This document shows, in pieces, positions 31,366 through 38,918 of a stretch of 64,000 nt of DNA; the first letter of the stretch is position 1; each line of letters opens with the position of its first letter. The translations under genes and the position numbers were made by a program. Source of the stretch: Flavobacterium sp. 270 (GTDB taxonomy: Bacteria > Bacteroidota > Bacteroidia > Flavobacteriales > Flavobacteriaceae); contig NZ_SODM01000001.1 of NCBI RefSeq assembly GCF_004368785.1, positions 1-64,000 of the forward strand, read 5' to 3'. A model generated the notes under the pieces. It worked only from the letters and a program-made list of their open reading frames with translations. It made no database searches and was not told the origin of the DNA.

Positions 31366-32958
31366 TTATTTACGTGTTTGAATAATCAGAACACCATCTT
31401 TTCCTTTTTCGCCATATTTACTTGTTGCCGTTTCGCCTTTTAGAACATTTACAAACTCAATATCTTTAGCGTTTATCTCGTTATAGTCAAAACCAGCAGG
31501 CATTTCTTCACCATCAACAATTACAAGTTGGTTTCCTAGTTTAGCATTGGCTTTTGCACCATTTGAAACTGCAATAGTCGAACCGCCTTTTGTAGTAATT
31601 ATTTTCGTAGTATTATCATTATTTGTAATTATAGTAGTGCTAACATTTGTATTAGTATCATTGTTAGTTTTTGCACTACTATTAGAATTAGTGCTAACAT
31701 GGGTTTCTGTTTTTGAAGTTAGTTTTTTGCTTTTTACAATTTTCGGTTCTTTGTTTGTTTTAGAATTACTTACTGTATCATAAGTCTCGATTCCGACTTT
31801 CTTACTGCCGTTTTTATCTGTAGTAACCACAACTCCAAAATCTTCAATAACAGCATCATTGCGTGTCTGAATTGATTGCGCAACCTGATTACCATTTTTA
31901 ATGTCAATTTTGATTGACGTTAAATCGTTTGCAGCATTTCGTTTAATTTCAGAAGCTTCAAAATCAATATTGTGCAATGATTTTAAATTTTCTTTAATTT
32001 TCTTTAATTCTGAGTCAGTAGAACTTTTCTTGATTTTGTAAATGTCTACAGAACCAATTTCGCCCGCAGTTTCTTTTGTGGTTTGTTGTCTCTCTTTTGC
32101 AATTACTTCAACTTGAAATAATAGTACAAAAGCGCCCAGAGCTGGTACAATTACAAAATGTTTCCAAATACTTTTCTTGTTTGATTGATTTTTGTTTAAC
32201 ATAACGATTCGTTTTTTGATTAATGATTGATAAAAATGATTGGTGATCGCAACACAATTTTGATGTGTTGTTATTTTTAAAAGCGTGTATTGATACGCTT
32301 TTTTGTCTTCTATTTTTTTGAAAGCCTCGCTGTCGGCAATAAATTCAAGATTTTGTATGATCGCCTTTTTGTATAACCATATAATAGGATTGAACCAGAA
32401 AAGAATACAGAAAACTCTGGAAACCAGTACGTCTATAGTATGATTTTGATCGCTGTGTACTTTTTCATGTTCCAGAATACTTTCTAATTCAGCAGAACTG
32501 TATAAGGAAGAATTGTAAACGATATATTCAAAATAGGAGAAAGGGGCAATGTTTTCGTTTAAATCAATAAATTTAAAATCGGCTTGCTGCTGAATTTTTT
32601 TTCCTTTTAATATTGAATTTAATTTATAGAAATCTAAAGCAAATTTTACCAGAAGTACCAAAAGACCAATTCCGTAAAGAGATAGCAAGATAAAATTCAA
32701 CTGCAATGGATTTTCCTTTTGAATATTTTCGATGTTAGAAAGTTCCTGAAAATTTAAACCTGAAACTGGTTCTGGATCTATCCAGACGGTTTTAGTGTAA
32801 ACCAGAAACGGAAGTGCGACAGAAGTAATTAAACCCGCCAATAAAAACCATCTGTTGGCATTAAAAAAAGTTTCTTTTCTAAGCAGAAAATAATAAGCCG
32901 TATAGAATAACGCTAATAAAGCGGATGATTTTAGGATAAAAATAAAAAGTGCTTCCAT
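31366..32958 (-). CDS. M56 (BlaR1-like) metallopeptidase with TonB-plug-like tail
   Basis: A 530-residue protein. The membrane domain (about residues 1-280) is strongly similar to the other M56 protein, with HEKVH at residues 164-168. The external region differs. After a SELKKIKENLKSLHN-type domain and a Ser/Thr/Asn-rich linker, the last 60 residues resemble a TonB-dependent receptor plug (LVIVDGEEMP...IEFVNVLKGETATSKYGEKG...GVLIIQT). Such a tail suggests contact with an outer-membrane partner; that is inference. It is cotranscribed with BlaI copy 1 (21-base gap). Confidence 0.87.
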   Translation of the reverse strand: MEALFIFILKSSALLALFYTAYYFLLRKETFFNANRWFLLAGLITSVALPFLVYTKTVWIDPEPVSGLNFQELSNIENIQKENPLQLNFILLSLYGIGLLVLLVKFALDFYKLNSILKGKKIQQQADFKFIDLNENIAPFSYFEYIVYNSSLYSSAELESILEHEKVHSDQNHTIDVLVSRVFCILFWFNPIIWLYKKAIIQNLEFIADSEAFKKIEDKKAYQYTLLKITTHQNCVAITNHFYQSLIKKRIVMLNKNQSNKKSIWKHFVIVPALGAFVLLFQVEVIAKERQQTTKETAGEIGSVDIYKIKKSSTDSELKKIKENLKSLHNIDFEASEIKRNAANDLTSIKIDIKNGNQVAQSIQTRNDAVIEDFGVVVTTDKNGSKKVGIETYDTVSNSKTNKEPKIVKSKKLTSKTETHVSTNSNSSAKTNNDTNTNVSTTIITNNDNTTKIITTKGGSTIAVSNGAKANAKLGNQLVIVDGEEMPAGFDYNEINAKDIEFVNVLKGETATSKYGEKGKDGVLIIQTRK

Positions 32959-32979
32959 AACCTATTATTTTTTTAGTTG

Positions 32980-33348
32980 TTATTTGTCTTCTTTTGGATT
33001 TTCGATCATTGCTAAGATCTCGCGTAATTCTGCCGCAGAGATTTTTTCTTCTTTAGCAAAAAACGAAACCATACTTTTATAAGAGCTGTTAAAATAATTG
33101 TCTATCGCAGTACTCATAAATCCCTTTCTATAATCTTCAATACTTATAATAGGATAATATTGGTGAGTGTTTCCAAAAGCGTTATGACTTACATATCCTT
33201 TTTCCTCAAGATTGCGTACAATAGTAGAAAGTGTATTGTAATGTGGTTGATCTTCTGTGATTTCGGCTTGAACTTCTTTTACAAAAGCTTTTTTAAGCTT
33301 CCATAAAATGTGCATAATTTCCTCTTCCTTGTTCGTTAGCTTTTGCAT
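32980..33348 (-). CDS. BlaI/MecI-family repressor, copy 1
   Basis: A 122-residue winged-helix repressor and first gene of the four-gene leftward operon BlaI-M56-BlaI-M56. Sequence blocks are as in copy 2, with substitutions such as His13 and Pro66. Immediately upstream are a strong promoter and a regular array of AACTA/TAGTT half-sites, so the operon is probably autorepressed. Induction would follow cleavage of BlaI by the M56 partners. Confidence 0.94.
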   Translation of the reverse strand: MQKLTNKEEEIMHILWKLKKAFVKEVQAEITEDQPHYNTLSTIVRNLEEKGYVSHNAFGNTHQYYPIISIEDYRKGFMSTAIDNYFNSSYKSMVSFFAKEEKISAAELREILAMIENPKEDK

Positions 33349-33365
33349 GTTTTCTAATTTTAATT

Positions 33366-33396
33366 CAAACCTACAACTATTTTTCTAGTTACACAA
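33366..33396 (-). promoter_or_regulatory. Promoter of the BlaI/M56 operon
   Basis: On the minus strand, TTG (33396-33394) and TAGGTTTG (33373-33366) are spaced by 20 bases. Initiation near 33360 gives a 12-base leader before the BlaI start codon. Two of the half-sites described in the next entry overlap the spacer and the TTG. Confidence 0.72.
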
Positions 33397-33436
33397 CTAA
33401 AAATATAGTTTGTTAACTATTTTTTTAGTTTTAGTT
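33375..33436. promoter_or_regulatory. Operator array of AACTA/TAGTT half-sites
   Basis: Half-sites begin at 33375 (AACTA), 33386 (TAGTT), 33395 (AACTA), 33406 (TAGTT), 33415 (AACTA) and 33426 (TAGTT). Offsets alternate 11, 9, 11, 9, 11, and an extra TAGTT lies at 33432. The ATAGTT-TGTT-AACTAT dyad (33405-33420) is the best single site. The 20-base period, close to two helical turns, puts successive dyads on one face of the DNA. It is the likely BlaI binding region. Confidence 0.68.
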
Positions 33437-33512
33437 GAATTTAAGGCATAGAAAAGGTACTCAATTTAAGCGTATTAAATTGAAAATGAATAATTTATGT
33501 TAAAATAAATTT

Positions 33513-34730
33513 TTAAGCTACTTTTTCGTCTATCAAAGCTTTCTTAATCCAGAAACAGCAAAGTGTCGCTATAACTCCGGTAGAAGCCATAAAAAGCCAG
33601 TTGGTTTGATAGCCTAATCTTGTAATAATTTCAAATCCAACTTTTGAACTTATAATATGGGCCAAACTAAAACTCATAGTATAAAGCGCCATATATCTAC
33701 CTTCCTGACCGCGCGGCGCGCGGCTTAAAGCAAAAGCATTAGAGAAGGGAAAGGTGAGAATTTCTCCGATAGAAATACAAATCATACTGATAACCAGCAT
33801 TCCTGCCCATATATTAATAAGCAATAAGAAGAAACTTAATGCCATAATAAAAGAACCTACAATAATAATTTTTATTTTAGGAAAACCTTTTCTTTCCATA
33901 AAACCAACCGTTGGCATTTCTAAAGCAAAGATTAAAAGACCGTTAAGCGTCATTAACAATCCTGTTTGAAACTCTGTTAAACCAAATTTTTCGTTATGAT
34001 ATAAAGGTAAAGTCGTAAAAAGCTGAAAGAAAATCATAGCCGTAACAAAACTCACAAATAAGAAAACCCAAAAGATTTTATCCTGAAAAACAGATTTTAC
34101 AGCCACAGCACTTTCGATTTTATCATCATGTACAACTTTTTTCTTTTCCTTAACTAAAAAAGCAAAAATTGAAATTGCCACAATACAAGAAGCACCATCA
34201 ACCCAAAATAATCCAGAATAACCAATTCCCATAATAATCAGACCGCCCAGAGCTGGACCTGCTGCAAAACCAAGATTTACCGCCAGACGAACTAATGTTA
34301 ATGCTCGGGTTCTGTTTTCGGGTTTTGCGTATGCGCCAAGCGATACAAACATTGCTGGACGAAACATATCGGCAATGGTCATTAAAAGAAACATTGCAAC
34401 GCATAAAGCTTCAAAAGTTGTAATATACTGTACGAAAAAAAGCGCTACACCACTGGTAAACAAACTAAAAATCATGATTTTGTAAAAGCCAATTTTATCA
34501 GATAATTTACCGCCAAGCCAAGAACCAAGCATTGAGCCAAAACCAAATGCAACCATAATCCAACCCACTTGATTATAAGTAAAATGAAGATCTTCTTTTA
34601 GATATTTTGACAAAAACGGAAGTACCATTGTACCGGCACGGTTGATAAAAGTAACAATAGCAAGTATCCAAATCTCTCTAGAAAATCCTTTAAAATTATT
34701 AATGTAGTGTGTAAAAGCGGTTTTGAGCAT
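33513..34730 (-). CDS. MFS transporter (drug-efflux type)
   Basis: A 405-residue protein with twelve predicted helices. GSWLGGKLSDKIGFYKIM is the conserved cytoplasmic motif A of the major facilitator superfamily, with NRAGTMVLPFLSKYL at the start and RALTLVRLAVNLGFAAGPALGG as motif C-like. The overall pattern resembles MdtH-type exporters; the substrate cannot be assigned. It is divergent from the DUF1684 gene, and a TAACTTTG -7 candidate lies 20 bases before its ATG. Confidence 0.83.
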   Translation of the reverse strand: MLKTAFTHYINNFKGFSREIWILAIVTFINRAGTMVLPFLSKYLKEDLHFTYNQVGWIMVAFGFGSMLGSWLGGKLSDKIGFYKIMIFSLFTSGVALFFVQYITTFEALCVAMFLLMTIADMFRPAMFVSLGAYAKPENRTRALTLVRLAVNLGFAAGPALGGLIIMGIGYSGLFWVDGASCIVAISIFAFLVKEKKKVVHDDKIESAVAVKSVFQDKIFWVFLFVSFVTAMIFFQLFTTLPLYHNEKFGLTEFQTGLLMTLNGLLIFALEMPTVGFMERKGFPKIKIIIVGSFIMALSFFLLLINIWAGMLVISMICISIGEILTFPFSNAFALSRAPRGQEGRYMALYTMSFSLAHIISSKVGFEIITRLGYQTNWLFMASTGVIATLCCFWIKKALIDEKVA

Positions 34731-34749
34731 TATAAAAAAATATTTGCAA

Positions 34750-34800
34750 CAAAGTTAAGAAACTTTGTAAGCTTAAGCGGTTGGCTTTTTGTTAGTTTTG
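34750..34800. promoter_or_regulatory. Divergent -7 elements between MFS and DUF1684 genes
   Basis: TAACTTTG reads leftward (34757-34750) toward the MFS gene. TAGTTTTG reads rightward (34793-34800) toward the DUF1684 gene. Both are exact TAnnTTTG matches at sensible distances (20 and 27 bases) from the respective ATGs. -33 elements are weak on both sides. Confidence 0.5.
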
Positions 34801-34826
34801 AACTATTTTTGCTGAAAATTTCTACC

Positions 34827-35426
34827 ATGAAAACTGCAGCTGTCCTTGTTTTATTGCTGACTATTAATTTTGGATTTGCCCAAAAGAACTTTAAGAAAAG
34901 TGATGTCGAAAAATTTCAGAAGAAAATAAACGCTGAATTTGCTGATGCTAAGACAAGTCCGTTGATGACAGAGGATTTAAAAACTTTTAAAGCATTAGAT
35001 TTTTATCCTATAAATAAAACTTTTTTTGTGAATGCTGTTTTTGAAAAAGCAAAAAATGAAAAGGTTTTTGAAATGAAAACTACAGGAACAAGAACGCCGC
35101 AATACATTAAATACGGAACTGTTACTTTTAAAATTAATGGAGCAAGCTATCATTTGAATGTATATAGAAATATTGAACTTTCTAAAACTCCGGAATATAA
35201 GAATCATTTATTTTTGCCTTTTTCTGACTTAACCTGTGGTAAGGAAAGTTATATTGGTGGTAGATATATAGATTTAGAAATTCCGAAAGGAAATACAATA
35301 GCAATCGATTTTAATCAGGCTTACAATCCGTATTGTGCTTATAGCTACAAATATTCTTGCCCGATTGTGCCATTAGAAAACGATTTAAAAGTGGCTATAA
35401 AAGCTGGCGTAAAAACTTTTCATTAA
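34827..35426 (+). CDS. Secreted DUF1684 protein
   Basis: 199 residues from this ATG, which gives a clean signal peptide (residues 1-18, ending F-G-F-A-Q). A longer in-frame extension overlaps the divergent MFS promoter and lacks support. The C-terminal half carries the DUF1684 signature: FLPFSDLTCGKESYIGGRYI, then DLEIP and DFNQAYNPYCAYSY, with paired cysteines that may form disulfides. Function is unknown. The stop codon overlaps the start of the TatD gene by one base (TAATG), indicating translational coupling. Confidence 0.82.
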   Translation: MKTAAVLVLLLTINFGFAQKNFKKSDVEKFQKKINAEFADAKTSPLMTEDLKTFKALDFYPINKTFFVNAVFEKAKNEKVFEMKTTGTRTPQYIKYGTVTFKINGASYHLNVYRNIELSKTPEYKNHLFLPFSDLTCGKESYIGGRYIDLEIPKGNTIAIDFNQAYNPYCAYSYKYSCPIVPLENDLKVAIKAGVKTFH

Positions 35427-36073
35427 TGGAATACTTCAATTTTCATACACATCAATCTAAAAATCAGGCTAATGTTTTGGAATTGGTAAATCAATACCCA
35501 AACGAGTTTGATGCTTCGATTCCTTTTTATTCTATCGGAATTCATCCGTGGTATATTCAGGAAAACAGCATTGACGCTGATTTGAAAATTATCGAAGAAA
35601 AATTGCAAACCGAAAATTGTCTGGCAATTGGCGAATGTGGTTTGGATAAAAGAATTGAAGTACCGTTAGAATTACAGATTTCGGTATTTGAAAAACAATT
35701 GGCTTTAGCCGAAGAATTTAAAAAACCAGTCGTAATTCATTGCGTTGCTGCTTTTCAGGAAATCATTGCCATCAAGAAGAAATTAAAAATTTCGGTTCCG
35801 ATGATAATGCACGGTTTTTCTAAAAACAATCAAATTGCAGCACAACTTATAAAGGAAGAATTTTATCTTTCTTTTGGAAAATACCTGCTGAAAAATCCAG
35901 AGTTAGAAACCGTTTTTAAAAGTGTTCCAAACGATCGCTTTTTTCTGGAAACCGATACAATAGAAGAAACAATTGAACAGGTATATGATTTAGCTGGAAA
36001 ATATAAAAATATAAATTTAAAAGAGTTAGAAGATATTATCTCAAGTAATTATAGAACTGTATTCAATAAATAA
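35426..36073 (+). CDS. TatD-family metal-dependent hydrolase
   Basis: 215 residues. Metal-site motifs appear in order: FNFHTH near the N-terminus, IHPW, GECGLD, VIHCVAAF, MHGFSKN and LETD. The last two take the usual places of the second His and the catalytic Asp of the TatD nuclease/hydrolase barrel. It is about 40 residues shorter than TatD itself, mainly between barrel elements, so it belongs to a compact branch. The start is the ATG overlapping the DUF1684 stop. Confidence 0.85.
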   Translation: MEYFNFHTHQSKNQANVLELVNQYPNEFDASIPFYSIGIHPWYIQENSIDADLKIIEEKLQTENCLAIGECGLDKRIEVPLELQISVFEKQLALAEEFKKPVVIHCVAAFQEIIAIKKKLKISVPMIMHGFSKNNQIAAQLIKEEFYLSFGKYLLKNPELETVFKSVPNDRFFLETDTIEETIEQVYDLAGKYKNINLKELEDIISSNYRTVFNK

Positions 36074-36080
36074 AACAAGA

Positions 36081-36147
36081 TTTCAAAAGGTTCTCGACTA
36101 CGCTCGAACTGACAAACGTCAAACCTGAAACTTGAAACCTGAAACAA
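36081..36147. repeat. Composite dispersed repeat, copy 2 (inverted)
   Basis: TTTCAAAAGGTTCTCGACTA and CGCTCGAACTGAC are followed by AAACCTGAAACTTGAAACCT and GAAACAAA. This is the reverse complement of copy 1 at 25284-25356, with one or two base changes and a complete CAGG-repeat block. Confidence 0.82.
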
Positions 36148-36177
36148 AAATAATTAAAAAGAACAAAAAGAACATAT

Positions 36178-36891
36178 ATGGCAGAGTGGACAGAAAGAGC
36201 TGAGCTTTTATTTACAAAAGAGGGATTAGTAAACTTGCAAAACTCAAACGTTTTGGTAGTAGGTTTAGGTGGAGTAGGATCTTTTGCAGCCGAATTTTTG
36301 GCAAGGGCAGGAGTAGGAAGTATGACAATTGTAGATGGTGATGTTGTTGATATTACGAATATTAACAGACAATTACCAGCTTTGCATTCGACTGTTGGTG
36401 AGCCAAAAATTAAAATTGTGGGTGATCGTTTAATGGATATCAACCCAGAATTAAAACTTACACGTGTACAGGAATTTTTATCTCCTGAGCGTGCATTTGA
36501 AATTGTTTCTTCTGAATTTGATTATGTTTTGGATTGTATTGACAGTATTACGCCCAAACTAAATTTAATTATGGGAGCAAAACGCAATAGAGTTAAAATT
36601 ATCAGCAGTATGGGAGCGGGCGGTAAAATGCTGGCTTCTAAAGTAAAAGTTGCAGATATTTCAAATACAACAAATTGTTATTTCTCTAAAACAATCCGTA
36701 AACGCTTAAAAGAAGTAAAAATCAACAAACTGAAAGTAGTTTTTTCTTCTGAAATCCAAGATGCAAAAAGTTTAAAACTAACAGACGGAAAAAATTTCAA
36801 AAAGTCGTTTTACGGAACAAACAGCTATATGCCAGGATTATTTGGCTTACATATGGCAGAAACAGTAATTAGATATTTGATTTCTAAATAA
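36178..36891 (+). CDS. tcdA: tRNA threonylcarbamoyladenosine dehydratase
   Basis: A 237-residue ThiF/E1-like ATPase that cyclises t6A37 of tRNA to ct6A. The ATP loop GLGGVGSFAAEFLARAGVG (residues 24-42) and the NINRQLPAL segment carry the adenylation residues. DCIDSITPKLNLI and the C-terminal FGLHMAETVIRYL complete the pattern. It lacks the MoaD-type Cys-X-X-Cys zinc site, as TcdA does. No partner genes are adjacent. Confidence 0.92.
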   Translation: MAEWTERAELLFTKEGLVNLQNSNVLVVGLGGVGSFAAEFLARAGVGSMTIVDGDVVDITNINRQLPALHSTVGEPKIKIVGDRLMDINPELKLTRVQEFLSPERAFEIVSSEFDYVLDCIDSITPKLNLIMGAKRNRVKIISSMGAGGKMLASKVKVADISNTTNCYFSKTIRKRLKEVKINKLKVVFSSEIQDAKSLKLTDGKNFKKSFYGTNSYMPGLFGLHMAETVIRYLISK

Positions 36892-36894
36892 GGT

Positions 36895-37020
36895 ACTAAG
36901 CTTCTAAGCTACTAAGGTTCTAAGTTTAAAAACTTTGTCTAAACTTAAAGCTTTAAAAACAGAGTCGTAGAAGCTTAAAAAAAACCTTAGAACCTTAGCA
37001 ACTCAAAACCTCAGACCCTT
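36895..37020. repeat. CTAAGGTTCTAAG-type intergenic repeat
   Basis: The gap is made of near-repeats of CTTCTAAG, CTAAGGTTCTAAG and their complements. CTAAGGTTCTAAG (36912-36924) is the exact inverse of CTTAGAACCTTAG (36986-36998). A related, more decayed stretch lies at 53350-53470. Confidence 0.7.
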
Positions 37021-37027
37021 AAAAAAA

Positions 37028-37690
37028 ATGATTAAAACAGTAATTTTTGATATGGACGGCGTTATTGTCGACACAGAGCCCGTTCACCGTTATTCTTATT
37101 ACCTTCAATTTTCGGAATTGAATATTGAAGTTCCTGAAGAAATGTACACTTCATTTACAGGATTTTCGACACGAAATACATTTCAGACCTTAAAAGGATT
37201 TTTCCCGACAATAGAGCAGGAAGTTGAAGATTTGATTCAGAGAAAAAGAAATATTTTTAATGAAGCTTTTGATACCAAAGAAGATTTGTATTTATTAGAA
37301 GGTGTAGAAGATTTGATTAAAGATTTGTATGCCAGCGGTATTCAGTTAATTTTGGCTTCATCGGCATCAAAGGTTACGATCGACCGCGTTTTTACAAGAT
37401 TTAAACTGCATCAGTATTTTACGGATATTGTAAGCGGGGAAGATTTTCCACAATCAAAACCAAATCCGGCAATCTTTATTCATGCAGCATCTTTGTCTAA
37501 AGCACCAAAAGAGAACTGTATTATCATCGAAGACAGCACAAATGGGGTAAAAGCGGCCAAAGCTGCAGGAATATATTGTGTGGGATACAACAGTGAACAT
37601 TCAAAAATGCAGGATTTATCAGAAGCAGATATGATTATCAATCATTTTAATGAACTAGACGCTCAAAAAATATCACAGTTAGGTGCTTGA
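37028..37690 (+). CDS. HAD hydrolase, beta-phosphoglucomutase-like
   Basis: A 220-residue HAD-superfamily protein with a cap inserted after motif I. Motif I is FDMDGVIVDTEP with Asp8 and Asp10 (nucleophile and acid/base). Motif II is LILASSAS, the lysine follows in SKPNPAIF, and motif III is IIIEDSTNGVKAAKAAG. The pattern is shared by beta-phosphoglucomutases and small sugar-phosphate phosphatases, so the substrate is uncertain. Confidence 0.87.
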   Translation: MIKTVIFDMDGVIVDTEPVHRYSYYLQFSELNIEVPEEMYTSFTGFSTRNTFQTLKGFFPTIEQEVEDLIQRKRNIFNEAFDTKEDLYLLEGVEDLIKDLYASGIQLILASSASKVTIDRVFTRFKLHQYFTDIVSGEDFPQSKPNPAIFIHAASLSKAPKENCIIIEDSTNGVKAAKAAGIYCVGYNSEHSKMQDLSEADMIINHFNELDAQKISQLGA

Positions 37691-37709
37691 ATTATATAAA
37701 ATTTAACAT

Positions 37710-37737
37710 TTGTTCCCTAATTGAATTTGTAAATTTG
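37710..37737 (+). promoter_or_regulatory. Promoter of the DUF2911 gene
   Basis: TTG (37710-37712) and TAAATTTG (37730-37737) are 17 bases apart, with the ATG 25 bases beyond the -7 box. Confidence 0.62.
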
Positions 37738-37761
37738 AACAAAATAAAATAAACTCCGAAA

Positions 37762-38604
37762 ATGAAAAAACTACTTATTGCATTGGCCATTATTTTGGCT
37801 CCTTTTGCTGCAGAAGCACAAATAAAAACTCCACAAGCAAGTCCTAAAGCTTATATCAAACAAACTGTTGGTTTAACAGATGTAGAAGTTACCTATTCTA
37901 GACCGGGTGCTAGAGGCAGAGCTGTCTTTGGAAACTTAGTTCCGTTTGGTAAATTATGGAGAACCGGAGCAAACGAAAACACTATTATTAATTTTAGTGA
38001 TGATGTTGTAATTGATGGTAAAACTTTGAAAAAAGGAAAATATGCAATATATACAATTCCTAAAATCGAAAGCTGGGAAGTAATTTTCTATCTTTCTACT
38101 GATAACTGGGGATTGCCAGAAAATTGGAGCGATGCTTATGTTGCTTTAAGAACTACTGTAAAAGAAGAAGCATTACCAACTCCAGTTGAGACTTTTACAA
38201 TCGGAATTAATGGTTTAGATCCGAACTTTGCTTATTTAGAAATGGCTTGGGAAAACTCTCATGTAGCTTTAAAATTTGAAGTTCCAACAGCTAAAACTGC
38301 AACAGCAAGTATTGAAAAAACTTTAGGCGGACCATCTTCTAATGATTATTTTGCAGCTGCAACTTATTTATTTCAATCTAACGGAAATATCGAAACTGCA
38401 AGAATATATGTAGATAAATCTCTGGATATGAGTACAGATAAACCGTATTTTATTTCAAGATTAAAATCTTTGATTCAGGCAAAACAAGGTGATAAAAAAG
38501 GAGCTATCGAAACTGCAAAAGCTTCTTTGGCTGCTGCAGAAGCTGCTAACAATCAAGATTACGTAAAAATGAACAAAGACAGCATTGCTGAATGGAGCAG
38601 ATAA
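37762..38604 (+). CDS. Secreted DUF2911 protein
   Basis: A 280-residue protein with a signal peptide (residues 1-19, ending A-A-E-A-Q). The mature N-terminal half matches DUF2911: VTYSRPGARGRAVFG, GKLWRTGANENT, YAIYTIP and WEVIFY. The C-terminal third is helical, with tetratricopeptide-like repeats ending in AKASLAAAEAANN. The biochemical role is unknown. It is a single gene with its own promoter and an unusually close terminator that begins right after the stop codon. Confidence 0.85.
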   Translation: MKKLLIALAIILAPFAAEAQIKTPQASPKAYIKQTVGLTDVEVTYSRPGARGRAVFGNLVPFGKLWRTGANENTIINFSDDVVIDGKTLKKGKYAIYTIPKIESWEVIFYLSTDNWGLPENWSDAYVALRTTVKEEALPTPVETFTIGINGLDPNFAYLEMAWENSHVALKFEVPTAKTATASIEKTLGGPSSNDYFAAATYLFQSNGNIETARIYVDKSLDMSTDKPYFISRLKSLIQAKQGDKKGAIETAKASLAAAEAANNQDYVKMNKDSIAEWSR

Positions 38605-38631
38605 AAAAAATATTCTTTTTGAATATTTTTT
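38605..38631 (+). terminator. Intrinsic terminator abutting the DUF2911 stop codon
   Basis: AAAAAATATTC (38605-38615) pairs with GAATATTTTTT (38621-38631) around five T. The stem is A-T rich and therefore weak. Confidence 0.65.
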
Positions 38632-38646
38632 AAATTTCAATAATTT

Positions 38647-38684
38647 AAAAATCCAAATTCCAAATTTCTGGGGTTTGGATTTTT
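38647..38684. repeat. Dispersed AAATCCAAATTCCAAA motif forming a hairpin
   Basis: AATCCAAA and TTTGGATT face each other around TTCCAAATTTCTGGGG and are followed by a T run. This copy of the repeat can act as a backup terminator for the DUF2911 gene. Confidence 0.6.
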
Positions 38685-38703
38685 TTTTGTGATTGACACG
38701 TTT

Positions 38704-38789
38704 TTGTTATTTCGAAGAAAGGAGAAATTGCACGCGGGATTCAAGTATTGTGATTACGAGTGTGATTTCTCCTTTCGTCGAAATGACAA
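38704..38789. repeat. Imperfect 25-bp inverted repeat element
   Basis: TTGTTATTTCGAAGAAAGGA plus GAAAT (38704-38728) matches the complement of 38765-38789 at 23 of 25 positions, around a 36-base centre with CACGCGGG. The shape is that of a small non-coding dispersed element. Confidence 0.7.
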
Positions 38790-38875
38790 TACTTTGAGTA
38801 TATTAAAAATCTATTATTAGTATATTTAAAATGATTAATATTACTTATTTCCACAAACATCCATAATAATCAACA

Positions 38876-38908
38876 TTTGGAATTTGGAATTTTTAAAATT
38901 GGAATTTG
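38876..38908. repeat. TTTGGAATTTGGAATTT dispersed motif
   Basis: Two and a half units of TTGGAATT follow one another just before the end of the 4HB-protein gene. Together with 38647-38684 it flanks the inverted repeat at 38704-38789. Confidence 0.6.
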
Positions 38909-38918
38909 CCTGAGGCTT

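Noticed and set aside
29148-33348. Beta-lactam resistance locus based on BlaI/BlaR1 names
   Set aside because: No beta-lactamase gene is present and the M56 proteins have no penicillin-binding sensor domain. The names describe protein families only.
34707-34826. N-terminal extension of the DUF1684 protein
   Set aside because: It overlaps the divergent MFS gene start and promoter. The ATG at 34827 gives a proper signal peptide.
25284-36147. Insertion sequence or composite transposon between the two inverted composite repeats
   Set aside because: The 10.7 kb between them holds ordinary core genes and no transposase, so the repeats are independent small elements.
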